Shown: positions 31,721-39,921, numbered from the stretch's first letter. The stretch is DNA of 64,000 bases from Lumbricus rubellus (GCA_945859605.1 OX243824.1:30519459-30583458); one strand, 5' to 3'. Notes: generated by a model from the sequence alone, not told the origin. Made by a program: numbers and translations.

Positions 31721-32035
31721 GAGGTCTTTGTCGCTTCGGCGGTTTCTTGAGGATGTTTCTCGGAAGCTCAAGACGACAATTTTTACAGTTAATTAATGGA
31801 GGTTGAAGAAGAACAAAGAAGGGATTCGATGATTTTGTATAATCCTTAATCTAATTGGATACTTGTCTTCACATAGCCTAACGTATTAAAATTAGTAGAA
31901 ATGGTTGTTGTTTAGATCAGAATCATAAGAACCATGGTAGGCCTAATTGTAAATTTGTAGGACTTGTAGCGACGGAGGAGGTGATTATATTATTGTCATC
32001 GCCAAGGCGAAAATCGATTGCAATGACGCAGTTCA

Positions 32036-32262
32036 GCAGACGCATTCATATAGCACGGCGCGCATGCGCCTGACTTGACCTGATTCTGGTATCACCCATG
32101 ATACCGTATATAGGTCACAAGCAGCTCACGCAGACGCATTCATATAGCACGGCACGCATGCGTATGACTTGACCTAGATAATCTATCATCGATGATAATT
32201 TATCTAGGTCACAAGCAGATCACGCAGACGCATTCATTTAGGACGGCACGCATGCGTATGAC
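32036..32262. repeat. 94-bp tandem repeats with internal palindromes
   Basis: Two full copies (32036-32129 and 32130-32223) and a partial third (32224-32262). Each begins GCAGACGCATTCAT(A/T)TAG and contains GGCRCGCATGCGY. Each full copy has an inverted repeat formed by CTTGACCT and AGGTCACAAG around a centre that differs between copies: GGTATC…GATACC in the first, CTAGATAA…TTATCTAG in the second. The palindromic arms are kept while the loop sequences differ. It may be a replication, packaging or transcription control region. Confidence 0.7.
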
Positions 32263-32399
32263 AGTAGAACTTATTATTAAAGCTTGCTTCGAGACTTGCG
32301 AATGTTATTAAAGCGTGCTTCATAATCTGTGAATGTTATTTCAGCATAGGTGGAAACCTGGTCGAACAGTTTGGGGGACGAAGGACGAAGGAGTGGTCG

Positions 32400-32530
32400 G
32401 AGGGAAGAAAATTTTTCACTGCCCCCAAAAAGTTGATGACCAAAAAGTTGATGACCAAAAAATTTTTTTACCTTTTTTTTTTTTTTTTTTTTTCGTAACT
32501 TTTTTTTCTTAACTTTTTTTAAATGACAGC
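32400..32530. repeat. GTTGATGACCAAAAA repeat and poly-T tract downstream of integrase
   Basis: Two copies of AAAAAGTTGATGACC followed by long T-runs. The GTTGATGACC word is the same motif that recurs in the hAT-like elements of this window. It lies just past the integrase stop codon. Confidence 0.5.
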
Positions 32531-32541
32531 AAGAAGACTTC

Positions 32542-33408
32542 TTATAATTTCGGTATAATACTTATCAAATCTTTATTTTTAACCCATGAATTGAAAGAAT
32601 CATCGTACCCCAACCATTTAACGAAAGACTGATTTCCTCTTCTTCTTATAATTTTCTCTATTTTAAATGTATCTTGCGTTGTCAGTTGTAGCTCAGGTTC
32701 ATAAAATGTCCCTTGAATTAATTCTCCATTATAATCAGATATTTTATACGTTATTGGATCTGTGTATTGAATTTGTGTTATAGTAAAAATCTTTTCGCTC
32801 CAATTAGCGGTATATCCTTTCTCAAATGTCTTTTTCTTCTTAGAAATCCTTACTCTATCTCCGACTGAAAATTTAGGTTTAACAGTTTCAGGTACAGCGT
32901 CACCATATAGATTTAACCAAACAGCTTTTTCGTTTGCTTTGATACTCGCTTTAACAGGAGTCATTTTTATCGAACTATGTCTAGTGTTGTTGTATAAACT
33001 AACCATATTATCTAAAACATCGATATATCTTTGAGTTGAATTTGCTGTAAAATATTTAAACATCTTCTCTTTTACTGTCCTATTAAATCTTTCTACGATA
33101 CAAGATTTCTCTTCATTCTCAGTCGAATACAACTCCATACCTAGTGATTTTACGTGTTTATTGTAGAATTCAGATCCCTTGTCAATCCAGGCCTTATCAG
33201 GTCTACGTCCACTACTAGTAAATATTTTAACGAAAGCATCTGCCACAGATTTCCCAGTTTTATCTTTTATCGGAACAACCCATGCATATTTTGAAAAAAC
33301 ATCAATGACGCTTAACAAATATTTCACACCAGAATTAAATTTAGCATAAGCCTGCATATCAATTAAGTCAGCAGCCCAAACTTTGTCCACTCCCTGCACA
33401 TAAACCAC
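32542..33408 (-). CDS. Polinton integrase (rve) with C-terminal chromodomain
   Basis: Retrovirus-type integrase that would insert the element. The DDE core is visible from the first in-frame ATG: D14 in WAADLIDMQ, then SVIDVFSKYAWVVPIKDKTG, D76 in AWIDKGSEFYN and E106 in IVERFNRTVKEKM. The C-terminal ~45 residues (FKIEKIIRRRGNQSFVKWLG, then YDDSFNSWV) form a chromodomain, common in Polinton integrases and thought to steer integration. The family-typical N-terminal segment (TDQLADELHKPIVRKFRKR) lies upstream of that ATG in the same frame, so the true start is probably near 33480 or the protein is made by frameshifting from the PLA2-like gene, whose last codons overlap at a run of eight A. The N-terminal zinc-binding domain of many integrases is not present. 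Confidence 0.9.
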   Translation of the reverse strand: MVYVQGVDKVWAADLIDMQAYAKFNSGVKYLLSVIDVFSKYAWVVPIKDKTGKSVADAFVKIFTSSGRRPDKAWIDKGSEFYNKHVKSLGMELYSTENEEKSCIVERFNRTVKEKMFKYFTANSTQRYIDVLDNMVSLYNNTRHSSIKMTPVKASIKANEKAVWLNLYGDAVPETVKPKFSVGDRVRISKKKKTFEKGYTANWSEKIFTITQIQYTDPITYKISDYNGELIQGTFYEPELQLTTQDTFKIEKIIRRRGNQSFVKWLGYDDSFNSWVKNKDLISIIPKL

Positions 33409-33470
33409 TCTCTTCCTAAACTTCCTGACTATTGGTTTATGTAACTCATCAGCAAGTTGATCGGTCCATG

Positions 33471-34004
33471 TCAGACTCTTTTTTTTAATCCCATTCCAAA
33501 ATGGGTCTTCGTCGATAATATTGGTTTTACTATAGATCGTTCAATTCGTTCGCGGAACGAAGGATTAGGTATATTATTTAATTCATCTATCATAGCTCTG
33601 TCAGCGACGTTTCTCCCTGCTGTATCAGTATGTTTAGCATAAGCCATGTCATGGTGATAGGCTGCTTGATCAACTCTATCTACTGGTTTGCTCCAATCTT
33701 TTGGCGTCCCATCAGGATTCAATCGCAAATCCAATCGAGTTCCTGGACCCGTGAAAGAATGTCCTGGAAGATGTAGTTCACCTGGGTACTTTGCCCATGG
33801 AAGTTTAATGTTGGAAGTAGCAGAATTGAGAGCTGAGACCAAATCTCCACCTGTAGTAGACATTTTAGTAAACTGAGTTTTTCTAGCGCCACATTCAACG
33901 CATATACATCTAAGCATAGATCTACCATTCTTACTGACGACTCGTTGAATATCTCTACAGTCAGTTTTTCGTTTACATTTTACGCAATACGAGCTGTGCT
34001 CCAT
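33471..34004 (-). CDS. Zinc-ribbon plus parvovirus-type phospholipase A2-like protein
   Basis: 177 residues. The N-terminus YCVKCKRKTDCRD…CICVECGARKTQF is a four-cysteine ribbon (C7, C10, C35, C38) of the DUF5679 type. Residues about 68-145 carry a secreted/parvovirus-VP1-type phospholipase A2 signature: calcium-loop-like FTGPGTRLDLRLNPDGTPKD and the catalytic dyad H118-D119 in VDQAAYHHDMAYAKH. In parvoviruses this enzyme breaches endosomal membranes during entry, so a virion-entry role is inferred. The gene is divergent from the ATPase, with only 20 AT-rich bases between the start codons. Its 3' end overlaps the integrase frame at GGGATTAAAAAAAAGAGTC on the minus strand. Confidence 0.85.
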   Translation of the reverse strand: MEHSSYCVKCKRKTDCRDIQRVVSKNGRSMLRCICVECGARKTQFTKMSTTGGDLVSALNSATSNIKLPWAKYPGELHLPGHSFTGPGTRLDLRLNPDGTPKDWSKPVDRVDQAAYHHDMAYAKHTDTAGRNVADRAMIDELNNIPNPSFRERIERSIVKPILSTKTHFGMGLKKRV

Positions 34005-34024
34005 TTTAATATAATATAATTAAA

Positions 34025-34801
34025 ATGGAAGTCCAAGACCTATCGTGGAATGAAGAATCAAGTAAACGCTTTAACAGTCCTCTCCTACCAAGAAGCATCA
34101 GAGGTTTGATCGTCGGTAAGTCTCAATGCGGCAAGACAATATTACTACTTAATTTATTACTGAGACCTGGTTGGTTAGACTATGATAACTTACAGATCTT
34201 CGGTAAATCACTTTTCCAACCAGAATACAAGATACTAAAGAAAGCATTCGAAGAGAAATTACCAAAGGAAGCAATTATAAGACTTTTTGATAATCGAGAT
34301 GAGATAATGAAATTAAATGTATCACCGACCGCGGTAGTCGAGGAGATGTCTAAAAACATGGGGAAAAAATCGGATATTGACTGCAAGTTCTTTGAAACCT
34401 CTGAAGATGTTCCAGATCCACGAGACTTAAGTCGAGATAAGAAGAATCTCATGATTTTTGATGATTTACAGTTAGAGCGACAAAATAAATGCGAATCCTA
34501 TTATATAAGAGGTAGGCATAGTAATGTAGACTGCTTTTACCTAGCACAAAATTATTTCAAGCTACCTAGACAAACTATAAGAGAGAATGCTAACTTTATA
34601 TGTCTATTCCCTCAAGACCTCAAAAATATTAATCATATATACAGCGATCATATAGGCGTAGATGATATGACTATTGAAGAATTTCGAAAACTATGCAAAA
34701 CTGCGTGGGATGAAACGCATGGTTTTGTGGTTATAGACCTTACTAGTAAAACAAATAAGGGCAAGTACAGATCTGGATTAGATACATTTTACATTAAATA
34801 A
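34025..34801 (+). CDS. Packaging ATPase (FtsK/HerA, A32-like)
   Basis: 258 residues. Walker A is GKSQCGKT (31-38) after RSIRGLIV, and Walker B is KNLMIFDDLQLE (about 140-150). YYIRGRHSNVDCFYLAQNYF and RENANFICLFPQDLKNINHI match the sensor region of the HerA/A32 genome-packaging ATPases of Polintons, poxviruses and relatives. It would drive DNA into the capsid using ATP. It is the first gene of the long rightward block and starts at ATGGAAGTC just after AATATAATATAATTAAA. No break is visible. Confidence 0.92.
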   Translation: MEVQDLSWNEESSKRFNSPLLPRSIRGLIVGKSQCGKTILLLNLLLRPGWLDYDNLQIFGKSLFQPEYKILKKAFEEKLPKEAIIRLFDNRDEIMKLNVSPTAVVEEMSKNMGKKSDIDCKFFETSEDVPDPRDLSRDKKNLMIFDDLQLERQNKCESYYIRGRHSNVDCFYLAQNYFKLPRQTIRENANFICLFPQDLKNINHIYSDHIGVDDMTIEEFRKLCKTAWDETHGFVVIDLTSKTNKGKYRSGLDTFYIK

Positions 34802-34867
34802 AAGCAATAATAAAATGATAACAAAATTTAAGATTTTATATTCTAGGTTTAAAAATAGCTATCTAAA

Positions 34868-35641
34868 ATGGAAACCCTTCTTGACGAGATTTTATCTAAT
34901 ACTCAAACGATTGCACGCAACACAGAGGCTAAAGAATCCTTTTGCATTTTGTTGAGCGAAAGGAGCACACGAATTCGAACGAAATTTAATCCACTAATCG
35001 AACTGGACAAAAGTAAAACGTATGAAATGGCCCTTGTTAATCTTGAAACGTACTTCAGTTATCCCAATATAGACGAAACAAATAATAAATTCGTATATTC
35101 GTCAGATAACGGTGTAACGTGGAAAGATTTAGACATTCCAACCGGTTGCTATGAAATCGTAGACTTAAACGATTACATACAGAGAATTCTAAAAGAAGAA
35201 GGTCATGGACAATGTATAAAGTTGCAACCAAATAACAATACTTTGAAGGCTGTTTTGGAAATTGATGAGAACTATAAAGTTGATTTTACAGTACCAAATT
35301 CAATTAGTACGGTTCTAGGATTTCAGAGTCGTGTATACTCCGAAGGATATAACGAATCCGAGCACATAGTCAATATAAACAGCGTGAATAGTTTACGTGT
35401 TACCAGTGATATAATAGGATCATCGTATGCCAACGGAACTACGGAGAACATAATTTATTCTTTCTTTCCATCGGTCGGGCCTGGTTACAAGATAATCGAA
35501 TCTCCTCATAATCTCGTATATCTTCCAATAACGCTATACTCTATTTCATCGATGGAAACAAAACTAATAGACCAAAATGGAAAACTAATTAATTTAAGAG
35601 GTGAGGAATTGTCGATACGATTTCACATAAGAGAGGTTTAA
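34868..35641 (+). CDS. Probable penton / minor capsid protein
   Basis: 257 residues and uninterrupted. The position right after the ATPase, the length, and the pattern FCILLSERSTRIRTKFNPLI with YEMALVNLETYFSYPNI, IPTGCYEIVDLNDYI and VLGFQSRVYSEG fit the single-jelly-roll minor capsid (penton) of Polinton-like elements. The C-terminal half is rich in beta-strand-like segments (VYLPITLYSISSMETKLIDQ). In a virion it would form the vertices and anchor the fibres encoded at 44061-46262. The assignment rests on family resemblance and gene order; a structural comparison would settle it. Confidence 0.75.
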   Translation: METLLDEILSNTQTIARNTEAKESFCILLSERSTRIRTKFNPLIELDKSKTYEMALVNLETYFSYPNIDETNNKFVYSSDNGVTWKDLDIPTGCYEIVDLNDYIQRILKEEGHGQCIKLQPNNNTLKAVLEIDENYKVDFTVPNSISTVLGFQSRVYSEGYNESEHIVNINSVNSLRVTSDIIGSSYANGTTENIIYSFFPSVGPGYKIIESPHNLVYLPITLYSISSMETKLIDQNGKLINLRGEELSIRFHIREV

Positions 35642-35665
35642 TTTAAAGTTTATATTTAATATAAG

Positions 35666-36313
35666 ATGAGCGCTTACGCTAAGGTCAAAGTTAATATTTC
35701 TGAAGGGCAAAAAGAGAAGATTAAGCGAGCTGTTCAAGTCGGAACTGGAGTGAGTATAAGACTTTCTCATGAAGACATAACTGGTGAGCATGTATTCGCT
35801 CTAAACCAGAGGCAAATTAACAAGTTAACTAAAGCGTATCAGAATGGAACTGGTGTGACAATTAAAATGGGTAAAAAGCAATTAGAAGACAATGCGAGAG
35901 TCGAAGGCGGATTTATTGGCGCTATTCTACCGTTCTTAGCAACAGCCGGAAAGTTTCTTCTGTCTAGTGTTCTTCCGAGTTTAGCCACAGGAGCCTTAGC
36001 AGGATTGGGTTCTGCAGCTGGTTCCAAAATTGTCGATAAAATTAGTGGATCTTCGATCTCACAGATGAGTGGATCTTCGATCTCACATCAGACAAGTGGA
36101 TCAGGCGTGCTCTACGTTAAGAAAGGAGGAATATGCTGTAAGATAAAGCCTGCTGGGGAAGGTCTTTTTCTATCTCCGTGGAAAAAGGGTATTTCGATAT
36201 CGGGTTCCGGTCTGTTTATGAAAAGAGGAACAGGATATATCAGCGGTGAAGGTCTTATACTTGGTCCCAATTCACCATTTAAAAATATTCCTATTCTTGG
36301 AATGTTACTTTAA
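35666..36313 (+). CDS. Glycine-rich virion-like protein with GSSIS repeats
   Basis: 215 residues. The N-terminal ~80 residues have two similar KVKVNISEGQKEKIKRAVQ and FALNQRQINKLTKAYQNGT blocks, each followed by TGVSIRLSH or TGVTIKMGK. A hydrophobic AILPFLATAGKFLLSSVLPS segment (about 92-125) could be membrane active. Then comes a duplicated SGSSIS(Q/H) stretch and a C-terminus with GSGLFMKRGTGYISGEGLIL and PFKNIPILGMLL, a tail pattern I associate with Polinton/adintovirus proteins. The function is not known; a minor core or membrane-lytic role like adenovirus pVI is a guess. The DNA encoding the SGSSIS repeat reappears outside any gene at about 39848-39891. Confidence 0.7.
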   Translation: MSAYAKVKVNISEGQKEKIKRAVQVGTGVSIRLSHEDITGEHVFALNQRQINKLTKAYQNGTGVTIKMGKKQLEDNARVEGGFIGAILPFLATAGKFLLSSVLPSLATGALAGLGSAAGSKIVDKISGSSISQMSGSSISHQTSGSGVLYVKKGGICCKIKPAGEGLFLSPWKKGISISGSGLFMKRGTGYISGEGLILGPNSPFKNIPILGMLL

Positions 36314-36333
36314 ACAATCTCTTATATAAAATA

Positions 36334-36720
36334 ATGTCTGGATACGGTCACCCAATACACAAATTTATCACCAAACGAAAGCCTCGTGTGAGTACGATAA
36401 TTTGGATGCCTAAAGTGGTCACTCACGCTCCTGCAAGACAACGAGCAGGCGATAGATATGAGATTTTTGCTCAGCAAGCGATAACGATTGAACCAAAGAC
36501 AAATATTACAGTAGAAGTAGGCCTTGGAGTCCGAATGACCAGTGGAATGTGTCTAGTCTCTCTTAGACAGAAGTTGAAACAACTCAGACTGAGTCTTCAA
36601 GATGGTACTGTCCTAGAGGACGCAGAGGATATAATAATTACAATTCAAAACAACTCAGATTCACCAGTTACTATAAACGAAAAAGACTCCATATGTTATG
36701 TTAATTACTACGATGCATAA
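36334..36720 (+). CDS. dUTPase-fold protein without evident catalytic motifs
   Basis: 128 residues. The sequence follows the trimeric dUTPase beta-barrel pattern: HAPARQRAGDRYEIFA (motif 1 position), ITIEPKTNITVEVGLGVRM (before motif 2), a middle LSLQDGTVLEDAEDIIITIQ (motif 3/4 region) and NNSDSPVTINEKDSICYVNY, like the strand where dUTPases read GDRIAQ. The usual catalytic aspartate and tyrosine of motif 3 (GVIDxxY) and the glycine-rich motif 5 are not visible. It is therefore probably a structural or regulatory paralog; related folds occur as virion proteins in some viruses. The fold call is mine from pattern only. Confidence 0.55.
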   Translation: MSGYGHPIHKFITKRKPRVSTIIWMPKVVTHAPARQRAGDRYEIFAQQAITIEPKTNITVEVGLGVRMTSGMCLVSLRQKLKQLRLSLQDGTVLEDAEDIIITIQNNSDSPVTINEKDSICYVNYYDA

Positions 36721-36787
36721 ATTGTACGTTTTATGTTTACGTTTTATGTTTACGTTTTACGTTACGTTTTAAACATTATAATAAAAA
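36721..36787. repeat. TTTATGTTTACG short tandem repeat
   Basis: Three or more copies of GTTTTATGTTTACG in the spacer between the dUTPase-like and DUF-like genes. AT-rich spacers of this kind precede most genes of the block. Confidence 0.6.
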
Positions 36788-37687
36788 ATGTCACTACTGA
36801 AAATTAGTGATCCTGCAAAAAGAGATTTTATTATCGAAGAGTTTTTAAAAACAAAAAAAAATATTAAACAAAACTTTCTTTCAGAGAGAATAGACGATCT
36901 TGGACTTCAACGAGAATTAACGAAAATCTACAAACCAATAGTCGACTCTCAATCAGCAATTTCAAAAGAACAAAACGCTTTGTTGTCTACAATAAAAGAT
37001 AACTCTGCAGCAACATCACTTGCTCTAAAATCACTTCCAGATTCGTTGAAAACTATTCAATTTCCTCAGTATCCGTCTATAGAGGCATACGACGACGATG
37101 ACCCAGTAGAAGACATTAGAAGGTTAGAATTAGGAAATATTGCAGTTGAATACCTTAAAAAATATGCTTCTGATAAAAGACTTGTGGACACAACATTCGG
37201 ATTAAGATCAAGAGATGGAAAATTCTACATCGGTGACAGCGAAGCCTCAATCCAAGGAAATGATATTACAGTTGGAACCACAACTTATCAAGGAACTCCA
37301 GGATTATGGGAATTGTTAACGTTAGCTAGTCCAAACAGTTCAATTTATGATAATCGTGATCTCGAAGAATACGCCGAGATTCTAACTAAAACGAATGCCA
37401 TGAGTCAGCCAAATAAACCAAACAAGCCTAAATCGTCTAGAAGTGTAAAATATGCAAAGATAATAAAACCCATATGGGACGATTACATGAAGTTAAGAGG
37501 TAAAACAGGAAGCGGAATAATTACCATTCCTTCAGATCCTAACGAATTAGTAAAACAATTAGAGTTGCGAATATATAGCTACAAAGCGGGAAATACGGGT
37601 GTAAGAAATGAAATTGTAGGTATGACGGATGAGTTACTAAGACAAAGAGTGATAACCAAAGATGAATATAAAAAATTGATGATCTAA
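36788..37687 (+). CDS. Conserved Polinton protein of unknown function (DUF8207-like)
   Basis: 299 residues, uninterrupted. The N-terminal third is charged and helical (DFIIEEFLKTKKNIKQNFLS, then a probable coiled coil to SLPDSLKTIQF). An acidic YDDDDPVEDIRRLE stretch follows. The central domain holds LVDTTFGLRSRDGKFYIGDS and TTYQGTPGLWELLTLASPN, a motif set I recognise from uncharacterised animal Polinton proteins (DUF8207 type). The C-terminus is WDDYMKLRGKTGSGIITIPS and onward. It sits between the dUTPase-like and pX-like genes and may be a virion component. No enzymatic motif. Confidence 0.65.
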   Translation: MSLLKISDPAKRDFIIEEFLKTKKNIKQNFLSERIDDLGLQRELTKIYKPIVDSQSAISKEQNALLSTIKDNSAATSLALKSLPDSLKTIQFPQYPSIEAYDDDDPVEDIRRLELGNIAVEYLKKYASDKRLVDTTFGLRSRDGKFYIGDSEASIQGNDITVGTTTYQGTPGLWELLTLASPNSSIYDNRDLEEYAEILTKTNAMSQPNKPNKPKSSRSVKYAKIIKPIWDDYMKLRGKTGSGIITIPSDPNELVKQLELRIYSYKAGNTGVRNEIVGMTDELLRQRVITKDEYKKLMI

Positions 37688-37748
37688 TTTAAAAATTGAT
37701 GATCTAATTAAAAATTGATGATCTAATTTAAAAATTGATGATATAGAA
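37684..37748. repeat. AAAATTGATGATCTAATTTA tandem repeat
   Basis: Three to four copies of AAAAATTGATGATCTAATTT at the end of the preceding gene and in the spacer. The first copy overlaps the last codons (KKLMI). Confidence 0.7.
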
Positions 37749-38069
37749 ATGCTGGTCGTTGCGAGAAGAAGTTATAAAAAAGTACACGTTGTCGGTGGAG
37801 CAGGAATATTCGATTCCATTGCAGGATTTCTCAAGAGACTACTGACATCGAATGCAGCCAAACAAATTGCGAGCACAGCTGTCAAAGAGATTGGAGGTGT
37901 TGCTAAGGATAAGGCGATCGATGTTGGAAAACGATTACTCAATAAGATACTCCCACCAACCACCGTTCAGCAGCCGATAACTCAGGAAACTAAAGTCATT
38001 CTAGCTAGATTACTCGGGTCGAATCCGCAAATGACGGGAGGAGATATATTAGAATTCAAGATCTCGTAA
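37749..38069 (+). CDS. Small basic pX/pVI-like virion protein
   Basis: 106 residues. A basic N-terminus (VVARRSYKKVHVVGGAGIFD), an amphipathic helix (IAGFLKRLLTSNAAKQIAST) and a helical AVKEIGGVAKDKAIDVGKRL segment. Small basic glycine-containing proteins in this position of Polintons are compared with adenovirus pX or pVI, DNA-condensing or membrane-active core proteins cut by the viral protease. The VVGGAGIF context resembles an adenain-type cleavage site (small-x-G-G-x), which is an inference. The gene starts right after the 20-bp spacer repeats. Confidence 0.6.
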   Translation: MLVVARRSYKKVHVVGGAGIFDSIAGFLKRLLTSNAAKQIASTAVKEIGGVAKDKAIDVGKRLLNKILPPTTVQQPITQETKVILARLLGSNPQMTGGDILEFKIS

Positions 38070-38172
38070 AACGCTTAAACGGAGGTGGTTTGAAAATGGC
38101 AGTTTAAATTTATTTTGCTTAAGTTTATTTTCTTATTTAGGTCTAAAAATTTATTTTCTTATTTAAAAATAT

Positions 38173-39483
38173 ATGTATAATAAAATGCAATCCGATATTC
38201 TAAGATTCACAGAGCAACCACTGATCGATGAAGGTATCGAGCGATACGAATGGCACGAGTACGAACCTGTAGCGAGAACTAACCTTAACAGTTCTGGTGA
38301 AATAAGAATAAATATTGAATTACAAGACTTATACAGTCACCCAGCAGAGTCATATCTACAATTCGAAGGAAGACTAATTAAAACCGATGACACCGCATAC
38401 GTTAATGCCGATTTAGTCGCTCTTACGAATAATGGGCTTATGTATCTATTCAGTCAAATATCCTATCAGTTATCTAATCAAGAAATCGAAACGCTATTTC
38501 ATCCGGGTCAAGCTACAACGATGCTCGGTTTACTTACGTATCCAAACGATTTTCAGCTGACTCAAGGCTTAAATCAGCTGTGGTATAAAGACACTGCAGC
38601 GACTGCTGTTATTGCGGACAACCCGGGATTTGCCACTAGACAAAGCTTTCTCATTCGCAAACCAAACACTAAAGGAATGTTCAGCTTTATTGTTCCGTTG
38701 AAGCATATTTTTGGGTTTTGCGATGATTACGACAAGATTATTTATGGCTTCAAACAGACGCTGACTTTAGTTCGTAAAGCGGACGATGATGCCATATTCC
38801 GAGATAACGCTGCAGCTGCTGGAAAAGTTGCGATAAACAAAATTTCATGGTTTATTCCACACGTTATTCCTTCCGATATGGAACGAATGCAGTTGTATAA
38901 GACGATTGAATCGAAATTAACGTTGCCAGTTGCGTATAGAGCTCGTCAATGCGATACGATAACAGTTCCTCAGTCGACAAGTTTCAGTTGGCGTCTTAGC
39001 GTAAAAACATCACCGGAGAAACCTAGATATATCATCGTAGGATTTCAGACGAGTCGTAGCGGTGATCAGGAAGCTAATCCAGCACTCTTTAATCACTGCG
39101 ATCTCAAGAACATTTATGTTATGATGAATCAAGAAAGATATCCAGCTGTAGATCATAACCTATCGTTTCCTAATCAACAATTCTCCAGAGCGTACAGAGA
39201 CGCGTCCTCCTTTAGTCAAAAATTCTATGGTATGGATAAGTTGATTACGCAAGGAAATATAACACCTGTTGATTATAAAGAATTATATCCGTTGTTCGTG
39301 TTCGATGTAAGCAAACAATCCGAGCGTTTGAAATCTTCAGTCGTTGATATTCAGATTAAGGCTCTTTTCAATGCAGCAGTGCCAGCTGACACCGAAGCGT
39401 ATGCTGTCGTAATTTCAGATAGGTTGCTGCAGTTCCAATCGGATGGGCAGAAAATGAGTGTAGTGTATGGAAAATTGATTTAA
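38173..39483 (+). CDS. Major capsid protein (double jelly-roll)
   Basis: 436 residues, the usual length for Polinton major capsid proteins. Features of the family are the N-terminal IERYEWHEYEPVARTNLNSS, YLQFEGRLIK, a conserved LMYLFSQISYQLSNQEIETL segment followed by PGQATTMLGLL, FIVPLKHIFGFCDDYDKIIY, and the C-terminal SAFNAAVPADTEAYAVVISD-like closing strands (KALFNAAVPADTEAYAVVIS here). Trimers of this fold build the icosahedral shell. The next ATG four codons in (MQSDIL) is an alternative start. Upstream spacer 38070-38172 is AT-rich with a repeated TTATTTTCTTATTTA. Confidence 0.9.
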   Translation: MYNKMQSDILRFTEQPLIDEGIERYEWHEYEPVARTNLNSSGEIRINIELQDLYSHPAESYLQFEGRLIKTDDTAYVNADLVALTNNGLMYLFSQISYQLSNQEIETLFHPGQATTMLGLLTYPNDFQLTQGLNQLWYKDTAATAVIADNPGFATRQSFLIRKPNTKGMFSFIVPLKHIFGFCDDYDKIIYGFKQTLTLVRKADDDAIFRDNAAAAGKVAINKISWFIPHVIPSDMERMQLYKTIESKLTLPVAYRARQCDTITVPQSTSFSWRLSVKTSPEKPRYIIVGFQTSRSGDQEANPALFNHCDLKNIYVMMNQERYPAVDHNLSFPNQQFSRAYRDASSFSQKFYGMDKLITQGNITPVDYKELYPLFVFDVSKQSERLKSSVVDIQIKALFNAAVPADTEAYAVVISDRLLQFQSDGQKMSVVYGKLI

Positions 39484-39499
39484 AGAATACTTATATATT

Positions 39500-39829
39500 A
39501 TGAAGCTACCAGAGCTTAGAATGTTGGCCAAGCATAACAATGTTACAGGCACTTCACATCTCAACAAACCTCAAATGATAGCTGTATTGATTGAAAAGAA
39601 TATTCTTCCGACGGACTACAAGTCTGTGTCATATCGACATGACACGTTGGGTAGTATCAGGAAACAACCGAGAAGAGTAGATATTATAGATCGAGAGACT
39701 GGCGTTGTTACCTCGTATCCATCGATGTATAAAGCTGCTAAGGCGTATGGTCAGAGTGCTGGCATAATAGCTTATCATAATGGAAATGTCTGGAGAGATA
39801 GATACGAAATTAAAGTGTATGAGAGATAA
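39500..39829 (+). CDS. SAP-like plus NUMOD-like DNA-binding protein
   Basis: 109 residues. Residues 1-37 (MKLPELRMLAKHNNVTGTSH, LNKPQMIAVLIEKNI) match the helix-extended-helix SAP motif that binds AT-rich DNA. After a basic linker the C-terminus (DRETGVVTSYPSMYKAAKAY, then GQSAGIIAYHNGNVWRDRYE) matches the NUMOD1 helix-turn-helix found next to homing endonucleases; no nuclease domain is present. A DNA- or chromatin-binding role in the replication complex or virion core is inferred. It starts 17 bases after the capsid stop. Confidence 0.65.
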   Translation: MKLPELRMLAKHNNVTGTSHLNKPQMIAVLIEKNILPTDYKSVSYRHDTLGSIRKQPRRVDIIDRETGVVTSYPSMYKAAKAYGQSAGIIAYHNGNVWRDRYEIKVYER

Positions 39830-39847
39830 AATGATATGAAATTAAAG

Positions 39848-39891
39848 TGTGGATCTTCGATCTCACAGATAAGTGGATCTTCGATCTCACA
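39848..39891. repeat. GTGGATCTTCGATCTCACA direct repeat before PolB
   Basis: Two copies of GTGGATCTTCGATCTCACA separated by GATAA, in the spacer before polymerase B. The same unit occurs twice inside the coding region at about 36043-36088, where it encodes SGSSIS. Confidence 0.85.
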
Positions 39892-39921
39892 TGTTTTAAT
39901 ATTTTTGCGTGGTAAGATAAA

